A stretch of DNA of 64,000 nt, from positions 1 through 64,000 of the forward strand of contig DXFO01000040.1 of NCBI GenBank assembly GCA_019114415.1, written 5' to 3'. The position numbers and the translations under genes were made by a program. Below are positions 1-8,229 of this stretch, piece by piece. Origin of the DNA: Candidatus Gemmiger faecavium. GTDB lineage: Bacteria > Bacillota > Clostridia > Oscillospirales > Ruminococcaceae. The stretch's first letter is position 1. Each line of letters opens with the position of its first letter. Under the pieces are notes generated by a model. The model saw only the letters and a list, made by a program, of their open reading frames with translations. It had not been told where the DNA came from and made no database searches.

Positions 1-16
1 CCGCTATACGGCAAGG

Positions 17-66
17 ACGCCGCCCGGAAGAGGGAAAAACTCTCTTCCGGGCGGCGTTTTGTTTTT
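17..66 (+). terminator. Intrinsic terminator of a gene left of the window
   Basis: A perfect 15-bp GC-rich stem (18-32 with 42-56), extended by an A-T pair, is followed directly by TTTTGTTTTT. The first gene inside the window begins about 60 bases later, so this most likely ends a transcript that starts outside. Confidence 0.9.
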
Positions 67-122
67 GCCCTGCCGGGTAAGAAACAGGAACAACCACAGC
101 TGCCGATTGGGAGGATACCGCC

Positions 123-1496
123 ATGGAAAAGCTGCCCCGTTACGTTACCATTGATTATGCCAAATATGCCCCGGATATTCCGGAGGATCAGCTGGAGACC
201 TACTACGGCCTGCCTCGTAAGGTGCAATTCTGCAAGGAATGCGTCATGAGCAACCAGAAGCCCAACTCCTGCTATGAGTTTGAGCACACCATCCACTCCA
301 TCAAAAAGACGATGGTCATTCAGGAGGACGGCGTCTGCGATGCCTGCCACGCCTGCCACAACAAGGCCAACGGTGAGATCGACTGGGCACTGCGGGAGAA
401 GGAACTGCGGGAACTGTGCGACCAGTACCGCAAAAACGACGGCAGCTACGACTGCCTGGTTCCCGGGTCCGGCGGCAAGGACAGCTTTTACGCCGCCCAT
501 CTGCTCAAGTACAAGTACGGCATGCATCCCCTCACGGTCACCTGGGCGCCCCACATCTACACCCCCTGGGGCTGGGAAAATATGCAGGCCTGGATCCATG
601 CCGGCTTTGACAATTACCTCTGCACACCCAACGGCATGACCCACCGCCTGCTCACCCGCCTGGCCACCGAGAACCTGTTCCACCCCTTCCAGCCCTTCAT
701 CCTGGGCCAGAAGCAGCTGGCGCCCAAGATGGCCGCCAAGTTCGGCATTCCTCTGGTGTTCTACGGCGAGAATGAGGCCGAGTTCGGCAACCCCATCGCC
801 GACAACAACTCTGCCCTGCGGGACGAGCACTTCTTTGCCGTCAACGACTACGACCACATCTATCTGGGCGGCGTGAGCCTGCGCCAGCTGGAGGAGGACT
901 ACAAGATCGACAAGGCCGACCTGGCCATCTACCTGCCCTCCGAGACCTCCAACCTGGAGAAGAACCACGTCCAGGTCCGCTACCTGGGCTACTACGAAAA
1001 GTGGCATCCCCAGGGAGCCTACTACTACGCGGTGGAGCACGGCGGCTTCCGTCCGGCTCCCGAGCGTACCCAGGGCACCTACTCCAAGTACAACTCCATC
1101 GATGACAAGATCGATGATTTCTTCTACTACACCACCTATATCAAGTACGGCATCGGCCGCACCACCTACGACGCCGCCCAGGAGATCCGCAACGGCGAGA
1201 TCACTCTGGAGGAGGGCAAGGCCCTGTGCAAGAAGTTTGACGGCGAGTACCCCGACCGCTTTGAGAAGGAGATCATGCAGTACCTGTCCATCGACAAGCA
1301 GCACTTCCCCTGGGCCAGCCAGCTGTTCGAGCAGCCCAAGATGGACCGGGAGTACTTCATGCACCTGGCTGACCGCTTCCGTTCGCCTCATATCTGGAAG
1401 TACGAGGACGGCATCTGGAAGCTGCGCCACACCCCCTACGAGGGTGACAGCGAGGTGCTGTGGGGCGACCCCAAAGGTACTCATCACGAAATGTAA
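123..1496 (+). CDS. N-acetyl sugar amidotransferase (PseA/WbpG/WbuX family)
   Basis: This 457-residue protein matches the ATP-pyrophosphatase (PP-loop) amidotransferases that turn an N-acetyl group on a nucleotide sugar into an acetamidino group. The PP-loop SGGKDS lies at residues 116-121. A cysteine-rich N-terminal part (C37, C40, C72, C75, C78) looks like a zinc-binding knuckle, as is common in this family. A GGGAGG ribosome-binding site sits about 10 bases before the ATG. HisF-like and HisH-like genes follow at 12-base and overlapping spacing, the known partners that would deliver ammonia. The family call is firm; the exact sugar (pseudaminic, legionaminic or a mannuronic-type sugar) cannot be read from sequence. 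No promoter is visible in the short upstream gap. Confidence 0.9.
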   Translation: MEKLPRYVTIDYAKYAPDIPEDQLETYYGLPRKVQFCKECVMSNQKPNSCYEFEHTIHSIKKTMVIQEDGVCDACHACHNKANGEIDWALREKELRELCDQYRKNDGSYDCLVPGSGGKDSFYAAHLLKYKYGMHPLTVTWAPHIYTPWGWENMQAWIHAGFDNYLCTPNGMTHRLLTRLATENLFHPFQPFILGQKQLAPKMAAKFGIPLVFYGENEAEFGNPIADNNSALRDEHFFAVNDYDHIYLGGVSLRQLEEDYKIDKADLAIYLPSETSNLEKNHVQVRYLGYYEKWHPQGAYYYAVEHGGFRPAPERTQGTYSKYNSIDDKIDDFFYYTTYIKYGIGRTTYDAAQEIRNGEITLEEGKALCKKFDGEYPDRFEKEIMQYLSIDKQHFPWASQLFEQPKMDREYFMHLADRFRSPHIWKYEDGIWKLRHTPYEGDSEVLWGDPKGTHHEM

Positions 1497-1508
1497 GGAG
1501 GCGGCGGT

Positions 1509-2273
1509 ATGTCCAAAAAGATCCGCCTGATCGCCCGGCTGGATGTCAAGGACGAAAACCTAGTCAAGGGCATCCAGCTGGAGGGCCTGCGCAAGCTGGG
1601 CGACCCCAACGCCTTTGCCCGCAAATACTACGAGCAGGGCATCGACGAGCTGCTCTATATCGACATTGTTGCCAGCCTGTACAACCGCAATAATCTGTCG
1701 GACATTGTGCGCCGCACGGTGGACGACGTCTATATCCCCGTCTGCGTGGGCGGCGGCCTGCGCAGCGTGGAGGATGTCCGGGCCATCCTGTCCATGGGCG
1801 CCGACAAGGTGGCCATCAACACGGCAGCTATCAAGCGGCCGGAACTGATTTCAGAGGTGGCGGCAGCCTTCGGCAGCCAGTGCATGGTGCTGTCCATCCA
1901 GGCCAAGCGCAGCCGCAACTGGGCCGGAGGCTGGGAAGCCTACTACGACAATGGCCGGGCCCATTCCGGTTATGACGTGGTGGAGTGGGCCAAGCGCGGC
2001 GTGGCGCTGGGGGCGGGGGAAATCCTGCTGACCAGTGTGGACTGCGAGGGCCTGCAGCGGGGCATGGACCTGGAACTGATCGAAGCGGTGACCCGCGCGG
2101 TGGACGTGCCGGTCATCTGCGGCGGCGGTGTGGGCTGCTGCGACGACATTGTGGACGCGGTGCATGCTGGGGCCGATGCTGTGGCCTGCGCGGCGGTGCT
2201 GCATTATGAGAAGGAAACGGTGCCGGAACTGAAGGAAGGCCTGCGTCAGGCCGGTGTGGAGGTGCGCGCATGA
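1509..2273 (+). CDS. HisF-like subunit of the sugar amidination complex
   Basis: This is a 254-residue (beta/alpha)8 barrel of the imidazole-glycerol-phosphate synthase cyclase family. The context is not histidine synthesis: it follows a sugar amidotransferase and overlaps a HisH-like gene by four bases, matching the WbuZ/HisF2-type proteins of glycan clusters. The first HisF catalytic Asp is kept (D12, in LDVK). The position of the second catalytic Asp (D130 in Thermotoga HisF) reads Gln (Q131, in SIQAKR). That argues against cyclase activity and for a role as ammonia conduit. Phosphate-binding glycine patches (CVGGG around 80; CGGGVG near 200) remain. A GGAGG site precedes the ATG by about 9 bases. 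Confidence 0.88.
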   Translation: MSKKIRLIARLDVKDENLVKGIQLEGLRKLGDPNAFARKYYEQGIDELLYIDIVASLYNRNNLSDIVRRTVDDVYIPVCVGGGLRSVEDVRAILSMGADKVAINTAAIKRPELISEVAAAFGSQCMVLSIQAKRSRNWAGGWEAYYDNGRAHSGYDVVEWAKRGVALGAGEILLTSVDCEGLQRGMDLELIEAVTRAVDVPVICGGGVGCCDDIVDAVHAGADAVACAAVLHYEKETVPELKEGLRQAGVEVRA

Positions 2274-2923
2274 AAGTTACAGTCGTTGATTACGGCCTGT
2301 CCAACCTGCTCAGCGTGACCCATGCCTTTGCACATTTCGGCGCCGAGGTGGAAGTTGCCGGAGACCCGGCCGCTGTGCTGGCGGCGGACGCCCTTGTCCT
2401 GCCCGGCGTGGGCGCTTTCCGGGACGGAATGAAAGGCCTGGAAAAGCTGGACCTGGTGGGGCCGCTGCGGGAAAAAGCCGCCCACGGCACCCCGGTCCTG
2501 GGCATCTGCCTGGGGATGCAGATGCTTTTTGACGAGTCGGAGGAATTCGGCTACTGGCCGGGGCTGGGACTCATCCACGGCCGTGTGGTGCGCATCCCCT
2601 CCGCCGCCATGGACGGCAGCCCCCAGCGGGTACCCCATATTGGCTGGGAACCCCTCTACCCGGCGGGCGGACGGATGAACTTCCACGGCACCCCATTGGA
2701 AGCGGTAACACCGGGGCAGGAGTGCTACTTTATCCACTCCTATGAAGCCCTGCCCGCCGCCGATGCCGACCGTCTGGCCGACACCGTCTACGGCGGCCGG
2801 CGCATCTGCGCGGCGGTGGCCCACGGCAATGTGTACGGCACTCAGTTCCATCCCGAAAAGTCGGGACCGGTGGGGCTGTCCATCATTGAAGGGTATCTGG
2901 AGATGTGCGAGAAACTGCGTTGA
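2270..2923 (+). CDS. HisH-like glutamine amidotransferase of the sugar amidination complex
   Basis: This class I glutamine amidotransferase of 217 residues carries an intact triad: nucleophile C80 in GICLGMQ, and H194 with E196 in FHPEKS. It should release ammonia from glutamine and pass it through the HisF-like barrel to the PP-loop amidotransferase. The ATG overlaps the stop of the HisF-like gene (ATGA), so the two are translationally coupled. The gene ends just before a strong bidirectional terminator, closing a three-gene transcript. A true histidine-pathway HisH is less likely, since no other his gene is present. Confidence 0.9.
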   Translation: MKVTVVDYGLSNLLSVTHAFAHFGAEVEVAGDPAAVLAADALVLPGVGAFRDGMKGLEKLDLVGPLREKAAHGTPVLGICLGMQMLFDESEEFGYWPGLGLIHGRVVRIPSAAMDGSPQRVPHIGWEPLYPAGGRMNFHGTPLEAVTPGQECYFIHSYEALPAADADRLADTVYGGRRICAAVAHGNVYGTQFHPEKSGPVGLSIIEGYLEMCEKLR

Positions 2924-2944
2924 CAGACTTTCCCGTGCTGTATA

Positions 2945-3000
2945 AAAAGGACCGGTATTTCCGTTAGCTGCATTTGCAGCCCGGAAATACCGGTCCTTTT
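2945..3000. terminator. Bidirectional terminator between converging genes
   Basis: A perfect 19-bp inverted repeat (2945-2963 with 2982-3000) starts with AAAA and ends with TTTT, so it can act on both strands. The loop holds a second small stem (GCTGC/GCAGC). It serves the amidination cassette on the plus strand and the membrane protein on the minus strand. Confidence 0.93.
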
Positions 3001-3018
3001 CGCGCGTCAGTGGATCAA

Positions 3019-5328
3019 TCAGACCTTAGGTACAGACGGTTTGCGGCGCTTTCTGTATGCACAGCCACCTGCAAGGGCCAGTGCGGTGATAGCAGAGATG
3101 ACGTCGGCAACCATCCAGCGCCGTGCCTCACGGAAAGCCACTGCCACGGTACCGCTGCTTCCGGCGGGGACGGCCACGCCGACCATGCCGTTTGCGGTCA
3201 TGAAAATGGAGCCGCTGCCTTCCACCACCTGATAGCCGGGATAGTAAAGGAGAGGGAATTCAATGTAGCCTTCCTGACCCAGATACTCGTTGTATTCCAC
3301 CGAGGTCACACCTCGCTCCTGCGTAAAATCGCCGAGGGTGACACTGGTAACGATCTCATTGTATACAAAGCCGTCATTGGTCTCAATGGCAGTGGTGGGA
3401 ACGTACAGATTGTCCAGATCCAGCAGTATGTTGCTGTTCGCATTGTATTTATGTTCGTAATACAGCTGGCAGGTGTCCACCAGAGAGGTGGCGTTTATGG
3501 TGGGAATATAAGAGTTCCAGTATAAAAGCGTACTCATAACAGCCATGACGGTGCAGCTGCCCAGAATCACCTGTGCCTTATATTTCTGGCCGGTCCCGGC
3601 CATGGCGGCGGCAGTGGCAAGGGCCGCAATCACCAGGGTCAGTGCGGCAATAGTGGAATATCGCCAGGGAAACTGGATGACCTGCAGGAGGCGCCCGATT
3701 ACAGGGATGCCAGTCAGGCTGTTCCATGGGAAAACGTCGGTGGTGAGGAACAGTGCCACACAGCCGATGCCCAGGGAAAGCATGCACAGCCTGCGCCAGA
3801 CGGGAGCGGATTTCTCGCCGGAAAAGACGAACAATGCTGCAAACACGCCGCACAGAAGCAGGGGAATCCCCACGGAAAAGTCATTGTTGTTATACAGCAG
3901 CTTGGCAAAGGTGGCACCGTTGGATTGGATGTTGATAGTGGAGACCCGGCCGTACAATCCGGTCAGCATATTGCCCAGGAAAGGGACCAGGAACCACAGG
4001 TTGAGCAGCAGCGCCAGCACGCAGGCCTTGATCCAGCTCAGCAGCACCGGACGGCGGAAGGTCTTTCTCCACAACAGGAGACAAACGACAGCGCCCACCA
4101 GAACGGAAAGCTCCAGGGTGATCATGTGGCACTGCAGCAGTGCGCTGTAAGAAAGTGCCAATACCAGGGTGGCTTTGCGGCAGTCTTTGTCTGTCGGTGT
4201 GCCGTGGTAAAGCAGCCATAATCCGTAAACGATGGCAGGCAGAAAGGTCATGGCAGTATATTCGCCCACGGCCATGGGATCGTAGAAGCGGTGGAGACGG
4301 TAGGGCGTGAGCAGGTAGATCACAGTACCGGCCAGGGCAATATTACGGCCGAAGATGGGGCGGAAACTGCGATAGGCAATCACGACGGTGGCGATCTGCA
4401 CGGCGATGGCATAGGCCTTGTAAGCGGACTGGATGCTGACGCCCAGCAACCGCAGGATGGCGGGAAAGTAAAGGAACAACTCACCGTAAAACATGGAGTT
4501 GCCATACCCGTAGCCGCTTTTGGCCATGGGGTTGAGCCGTACCGGGAATTGCCCGCAGCGCAGGCCTTCGGCAATGCCTTCAATGCGCTCCAAATGATAG
4601 ACGCTGTCGGCGCCCCGCAAGTCGACACCTTCGGTCAGCAGGGGGGCACTGGCCAGAACCACGGCACAGGTCAGGACCAGAAAGACAATTGCTGCGCTGC
4701 GGCCCTTGTACAGCGGGCTGGACGGCATGATGCACAGCAGCACGAGATTGACCGCCATGCAGGCCAGCAGCAGGCCAATGGTACACAACGCGGCAAAACC
4801 CATGTCCTGTGTCATCGTGATGCCGCCCACCGTGTAAGTTCCGCCGTCGTTGTGGAAAATAATGCGGGCAGTGTCGGTAGGCTGATAAACGCTCAGGGTG
4901 ATGGTCTGGGTGTTATAGCGGTCATCCAGGACCATGGCGCCGTCAGACACAGACATGACATTACTGGGGTCGGTCAGCTTGATGTTGGAATGATGGATCC
5001 GTCCATCCGCTGTTTTGGTGGGGCTGTATGCATAGGTGACGGTGGCGCGGTAGTTGCCGGGGACCAGTGAGAGCTGCGGTGTTTGCAGGATGTCCTGGCC
5101 TTCGATGTCGTAGGTAATGCCGTAGTAGCCGTTTTCGTCGTAGGTGAGCTCCACACCTTGGGAGATGTCCTCAAGTTCTTCCGGAGTAAAACGGTAGCTG
5201 ACAGGCGGTTGGAGAGCACCCCACAAGGAATACAGGAGCAGCAGCAGTTCCACTGCAAGGACGACCAGAAGAATTGGCGTCCTGCGCCAAAACTGAACTG
5301 CATTTCCTATGGTTTTACGATGTTCCAT
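3019..5328 (-). CDS. Large polytopic membrane protein, PTPS-related/YfhO-like (probable GT-C type glycan enzyme)
   Basis: The 769-residue protein has one N-terminal membrane segment, an extracytoplasmic beta-rich region of about 120 residues, then a dozen or so membrane segments, and a C-terminal beta domain with a final membrane anchor and a basic tail. The loop GADSVYHLERI and the following segment resemble the family labelled 6-pyruvoyl-tetrahydropterin-synthase-related membrane proteins. The C-terminal domain (EFPLLYYPGYQV) resembles YfhO-type lipid-linked sugar transferases. The start chosen is the ATG at 5328, with GAAGGAT about 10 bases upstream; a longer open frame begins at 5514 but runs back past the promoter. 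Position beside glycan genes suggests transfer of sugars or other groups from a polyprenyl donor outside the membrane, which is inference. Confidence 0.75.
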   Translation of the reverse strand: MEHRKTIGNAVQFWRRTPILLVVLAVELLLLLYSLWGALQPPVSYRFTPEELEDISQGVELTYDENGYYGITYDIEGQDILQTPQLSLVPGNYRATVTYAYSPTKTADGRIHHSNIKLTDPSNVMSVSDGAMVLDDRYNTQTITLSVYQPTDTARIIFHNDGGTYTVGGITMTQDMGFAALCTIGLLLACMAVNLVLLCIMPSSPLYKGRSAAIVFLVLTCAVVLASAPLLTEGVDLRGADSVYHLERIEGIAEGLRCGQFPVRLNPMAKSGYGYGNSMFYGELFLYFPAILRLLGVSIQSAYKAYAIAVQIATVVIAYRSFRPIFGRNIALAGTVIYLLTPYRLHRFYDPMAVGEYTAMTFLPAIVYGLWLLYHGTPTDKDCRKATLVLALSYSALLQCHMITLELSVLVGAVVCLLLWRKTFRRPVLLSWIKACVLALLLNLWFLVPFLGNMLTGLYGRVSTINIQSNGATFAKLLYNNNDFSVGIPLLLCGVFAALFVFSGEKSAPVWRRLCMLSLGIGCVALFLTTDVFPWNSLTGIPVIGRLLQVIQFPWRYSTIAALTLVIAALATAAAMAGTGQKYKAQVILGSCTVMAVMSTLLYWNSYIPTINATSLVDTCQLYYEHKYNANSNILLDLDNLYVPTTAIETNDGFVYNEIVTSVTLGDFTQERGVTSVEYNEYLGQEGYIEFPLLYYPGYQVVEGSGSIFMTANGMVGVAVPAGSSGTVAVAFREARRWMVADVISAITALALAGGCAYRKRRKPSVPKV

Positions 5329-5395
5329 AGTTGTTAATATCCTTCTTTTTTGGTTTGGCCAGCCTTTTGCATGGAGATGCAAAAGCCGCAAAAGT

Positions 5396-5424
5396 ATTGT
5401 AGCATTAATGGAGAAATGTGTAAA
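5396..5424 (-). promoter_or_regulatory. Sigma-A type promoter for the large membrane protein
   Basis: On the minus strand TTTACA (5419-5424) and TACAAT (5396-5401) are 17 bases apart. The leader of about 60 bases contains a 9-bp hairpin (5364-5372 with 5377-5385, loop of four). Confidence 0.75.
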
Positions 5425-5533
5425 CAGAAAGCACTGTCTTATCGGAACGGGTCTGCCTTGGCGCGATTTTGAGGGGATAGAGGCGGAATACTTATGTTTG
5501 AACATTGTGGTCAAAGTTGTTCAGTGCGCTCCG

Positions 5534-5562
5534 TTGCTTTTTCGATACGGAATCGGTATAAT
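5534..5562 (+). promoter_or_regulatory. Promoter of the glycan operon (SDR to membrane protein)
   Basis: TTGCTT (5534-5539) and a perfect TATAAT (5557-5562) are separated by 17 bases. This gives a leader of about 115 bases before the SDR gene. It is divergent from the promoter of the membrane protein; the rest of the 357-base gap (5329-5685) shows no gene. Confidence 0.7.
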
Positions 5563-5685
5563 AAACTCGGTATGCCATTTTTTTTGACAACCTTTTTGAA
5601 TCAATTTCCCGCGGCAGAACAGACAGTCCGCGGTGGTTTTGCCCGCCTGCGCGGCGGGTCATGCAGGAAAGTGAGTGCTGCAAGT

Positions 5686-6618
5686 ATGGCAAACGATCTT
5701 CTGGTGGGTTCCACCGGTTTTGTGGGGGGCAACCTGGCGGCAAAGCATGCCTTTGCCGCGGCGCGCCACTCTTCCGATATCGGGCAGAGCTACGGTACCA
5801 AGCCGGACCTCTGCGTTTATGCGGGTATCCCGGCGGCCATGTTTCTGGCCAACGCCGACCCGGAGGCTGATCTGGACGTCATGCGCGACGCGCGGGAAAA
5901 TATTCGTGCCATCGCACCGAAACAGCTGGTCCTGGTATCCTCCATCGCGGTCTACCCGGACAGCCGCGGCTGCACCGAGTCCGATCTGCCCGATCCCTTT
6001 GATGCAGACCTGCCCGCCTACGGCCGCAACCGGCGGACACTGGAACTGTGGGTGCGGGAGGATTTCCCCGACGCCCTCATCGTCCGGCTGCCCGCCTTAT
6101 ACGGAATCGGGCTGAAAAAGAATTTCCTGTTTGATCTGCACACCATCACCCCGGCCATGCTCCGCACCGAAAAATATGAGGAACTGGCCGCCAAGAGCAA
6201 TCTGGTGGGGCAAAGCTACCGCCCGGCGGACAACGGCTTTTACAAGCTGGACCCGGCAGCGGACGCTGCGGCCCTGCGGGATTTCTTTGAACACAACGAT
6301 TTCAACGCCCTGGCCTTTACCGACAGCCGCAGCCGCTACCAGTTCTACGACCTGCGGCGGCTGTGGTCGGACATTGAGACGGCTCTGGCCAACAAGCTGA
6401 CCCTTGTCAACCTGACGCCGCCCCCCGTCTCGGCGGCGGAGGTCTACACCGCGGTGACCGGCCGCACCGACTGGAAAAACGAACTGTCCCGCCCGCCCTT
6501 TGACTACGACCTGCGCAGCGAGCACGCGGCGCTGCTGGGGGGCGCGGAGGGTTACCTTTGCACCCGGGCCGAGGAACTGGACGGCATCTGCCGTTTTATG
6601 CAGGAATGGAGGCATTGA
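5686..6618 (+). CDS. NAD(P)-dependent epimerase/dehydratase-like protein (extended SDR, atypical)
   Basis: The 310-residue protein begins with a Rossmann dinucleotide motif GSTGFVG (8-14) and a VSS strand at 84-86, as in UDP-sugar epimerases and dehydratases. The catalytic YxxxK reads Y112-GRN-R116, so the usual lysine is an arginine. Activity may be changed or lost. The ATG at 5686 is chosen because the Rossmann fold starts right there; the frame extends upstream to 5494 across the promoter. It heads an operon with an isomerase, glycosyltransferases and an oxidoreductase. It likely modifies or binds a nucleotide sugar used by the neighbours; the substrate is unknown. Confidence 0.75.
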   Translation: MANDLLVGSTGFVGGNLAAKHAFAAARHSSDIGQSYGTKPDLCVYAGIPAAMFLANADPEADLDVMRDARENIRAIAPKQLVLVSSIAVYPDSRGCTESDLPDPFDADLPAYGRNRRTLELWVREDFPDALIVRLPALYGIGLKKNFLFDLHTITPAMLRTEKYEELAAKSNLVGQSYRPADNGFYKLDPAADAAALRDFFEHNDFNALAFTDSRSRYQFYDLRRLWSDIETALANKLTLVNLTPPPVSAAEVYTAVTGRTDWKNELSRPPFDYDLRSEHAALLGGAEGYLCTRAEELDGICRFMQEWRH

Positions 6619-6621
6619 CCA

Positions 6622-7413
6622 ATGGCAGACACCATCCGGCTGAGTATCAGCAACATTGCGTGGGATAAGGCCGACGACGAGGCAGTCTACACCGAAATGC
6701 AGGCCCACGGCTTTACCGGGCTGGAGCTGGCCCCCACCCGCATCTTCCCGGAAGCGCCCTATGAACAGCTTTCCTCCGCCGCACTGTTCGGCGGATACCT
6801 GAAAAACCGCTGGGGCTTTTCGGTCCCCAGCATCCAGAGCATCTGGTACGGGCAGACCGGCAGTATTTTCGACGCCGCCCAGGCCGATGAACTGCTGGAA
6901 TATACCGAGGGAGCCTATCAGTTTGCCCACGTGCTCAACTGCCCCAGCCTGGTGTTCGGCTGCCCCAAGAACCGTACCCTGCCGGAAGGCGCCGACCCCG
7001 CCGCGGGGGATGCCTTCTTTGACCGGGCAGGCACCCTGGCGGCCCGCTACGGCGTGCGCCTGGCCGTGGAGGCCAACCCGCCCGTCTACACCAACTACCT
7101 GACCCGCACGGCGGATGCCTTTGCGCTGGTCAAACGGCTGTCCAATCCCGGGCTGGCCGTCAATCTGGACCTGTCCACCATCCTGACCAACGGCGAACGG
7201 TTGCGGGATTTTGCCGCTGACCTGGCCTGGGTCAGCCATGTGCACATCAGCGAGCCGGGCCTGGAACCGGTCCGCCGCCGTCCCGAACACGCCGAACTGG
7301 CCGCCATGCTCCATGCCGTGGGCTACCGTGGCTTTGTCTCGGTGGAGATGCGCCGTGCGCCTCTCGACGATGTGCGCCGTGCCATTGAGGACATTGCGGA
7401 GGTGTTTGCATGA
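6622..7413 (+). CDS. Sugar phosphate isomerase/epimerase (TIM barrel, xylose isomerase-like)
   Basis: This 263-residue protein has the repeating beta-alpha pattern of the AP-endonuclease-2/xylose-isomerase superfamily, with the acidic strand VEANPP near 145, NLDLST in the middle barrel and HVHISEPG followed by VSVEM, which would supply the metal ligands. It starts three bases after the SDR stop and ends overlapping the next ATG by four bases. In glycan clusters such proteins interconvert keto and aldo sugars or epimerise them; the exact substrate is not predictable. Confidence 0.75.
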   Translation: MADTIRLSISNIAWDKADDEAVYTEMQAHGFTGLELAPTRIFPEAPYEQLSSAALFGGYLKNRWGFSVPSIQSIWYGQTGSIFDAAQADELLEYTEGAYQFAHVLNCPSLVFGCPKNRTLPEGADPAAGDAFFDRAGTLAARYGVRLAVEANPPVYTNYLTRTADAFALVKRLSNPGLAVNLDLSTILTNGERLRDFAADLAWVSHVHISEPGLEPVRRRPEHAELAAMLHAVGYRGFVSVEMRRAPLDDVRRAIEDIAEVFA

Positions 7414-8210
7414 ATACTGCCACAGTGAAACACGTTTCCGGCGTGCCGGACTATGAAATCTGCGAACTCGCGCCCCGCCGCGGGGCGTACTGCCTGCTCA
7501 TCCCCGTCATCAACGAGGGCGCCCGCATTCTGACCGAGCTGGGCCGCGCCCAGCGGGCGGGCATCGACAAGGTCTGCGATATCGTGATCTGCGACGGTGG
7601 CTCCACCGACGGCAGCATGAACCCCGATACCCTGGCGCTGTACGGCGTCAATACGCTGCTGACCAAGACTGGCCCTGGCAAGCAGGGCGCCCAGCTGCGC
7701 ATGGGCATCCACTATGCGCTCAAGCGGGGGTATGAGGGGATTCTGACCATCGACGGCAACAACAAGGACTCCATTGAGGATGTACCCAAGTTCATCGCCA
7801 AGCTGAAAGAGGGCTATGACCTGGTCCAGGGCAGCCGCTTTGTCAAGGGCGGCCATGCCGTCAACACCCCCAAGTCCCGCTACTTCGCGGTGCGGCTCAT
7901 CCATGCGCCGGTGATCAGCCTGGCGGCCCATCAGTGGTTCACCGATACCACCAACGCCTACCGGGCGTACAGCCGCGCCTACCTGACCCATCCCCAGGTC
8001 AAACCCCTGCGGGATGTTTTTGCCGGGTATGAACTGCTGGCTTACCTCAGCGTCCGCGCCACCCAGCTGGGCCTCAAGGCCTGCGAGGTCCCCGTGACCC
8101 GCGCCTACCCGGCCACCGGCGCCACCCCCACCAAGATCAGCGGTTTCAAGGGCAACAGCGATCTGCTCAAGATCCTGTTTGCCACGCTGGCGGGAAAGTA
8201 CAATCCGTAA
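7410..8210 (+). CDS. Family 2 glycosyltransferase
   Basis: This is a GT-A fold transferase of 266 residues. The nucleotide-sugar binding region contains CDGGSTDGS near 65 and the acidic pair region TIDGNNKDS near 115. It lacks terminal membrane segments, so it should act at the inner face of the membrane on a lipid-linked acceptor or as a polyprenyl-phosphate glycosyltransferase (the middle part resembles dolichol-phosphate mannose synthases). The ATG overlaps the preceding stop. Expressed with the SDR, isomerase and FAD protein. Confidence 0.8.
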   Translation: MNTATVKHVSGVPDYEICELAPRRGAYCLLIPVINEGARILTELGRAQRAGIDKVCDIVICDGGSTDGSMNPDTLALYGVNTLLTKTGPGKQGAQLRMGIHYALKRGYEGILTIDGNNKDSIEDVPKFIAKLKEGYDLVQGSRFVKGGHAVNTPKSRYFAVRLIHAPVISLAAHQWFTDTTNAYRAYSRAYLTHPQVKPLRDVFAGYELLAYLSVRATQLGLKACEVPVTRAYPATGATPTKISGFKGNSDLLKILFATLAGKYNP

Positions 8211-8229
8211 CACAAAGGAGTTTTCTACC

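Noticed and set aside
1509-2923. Histidine biosynthesis HisF-HisH pair
   Set aside because: They follow a sugar amidotransferase, no other his gene is present, and the HisF-like protein lacks the second catalytic Asp.
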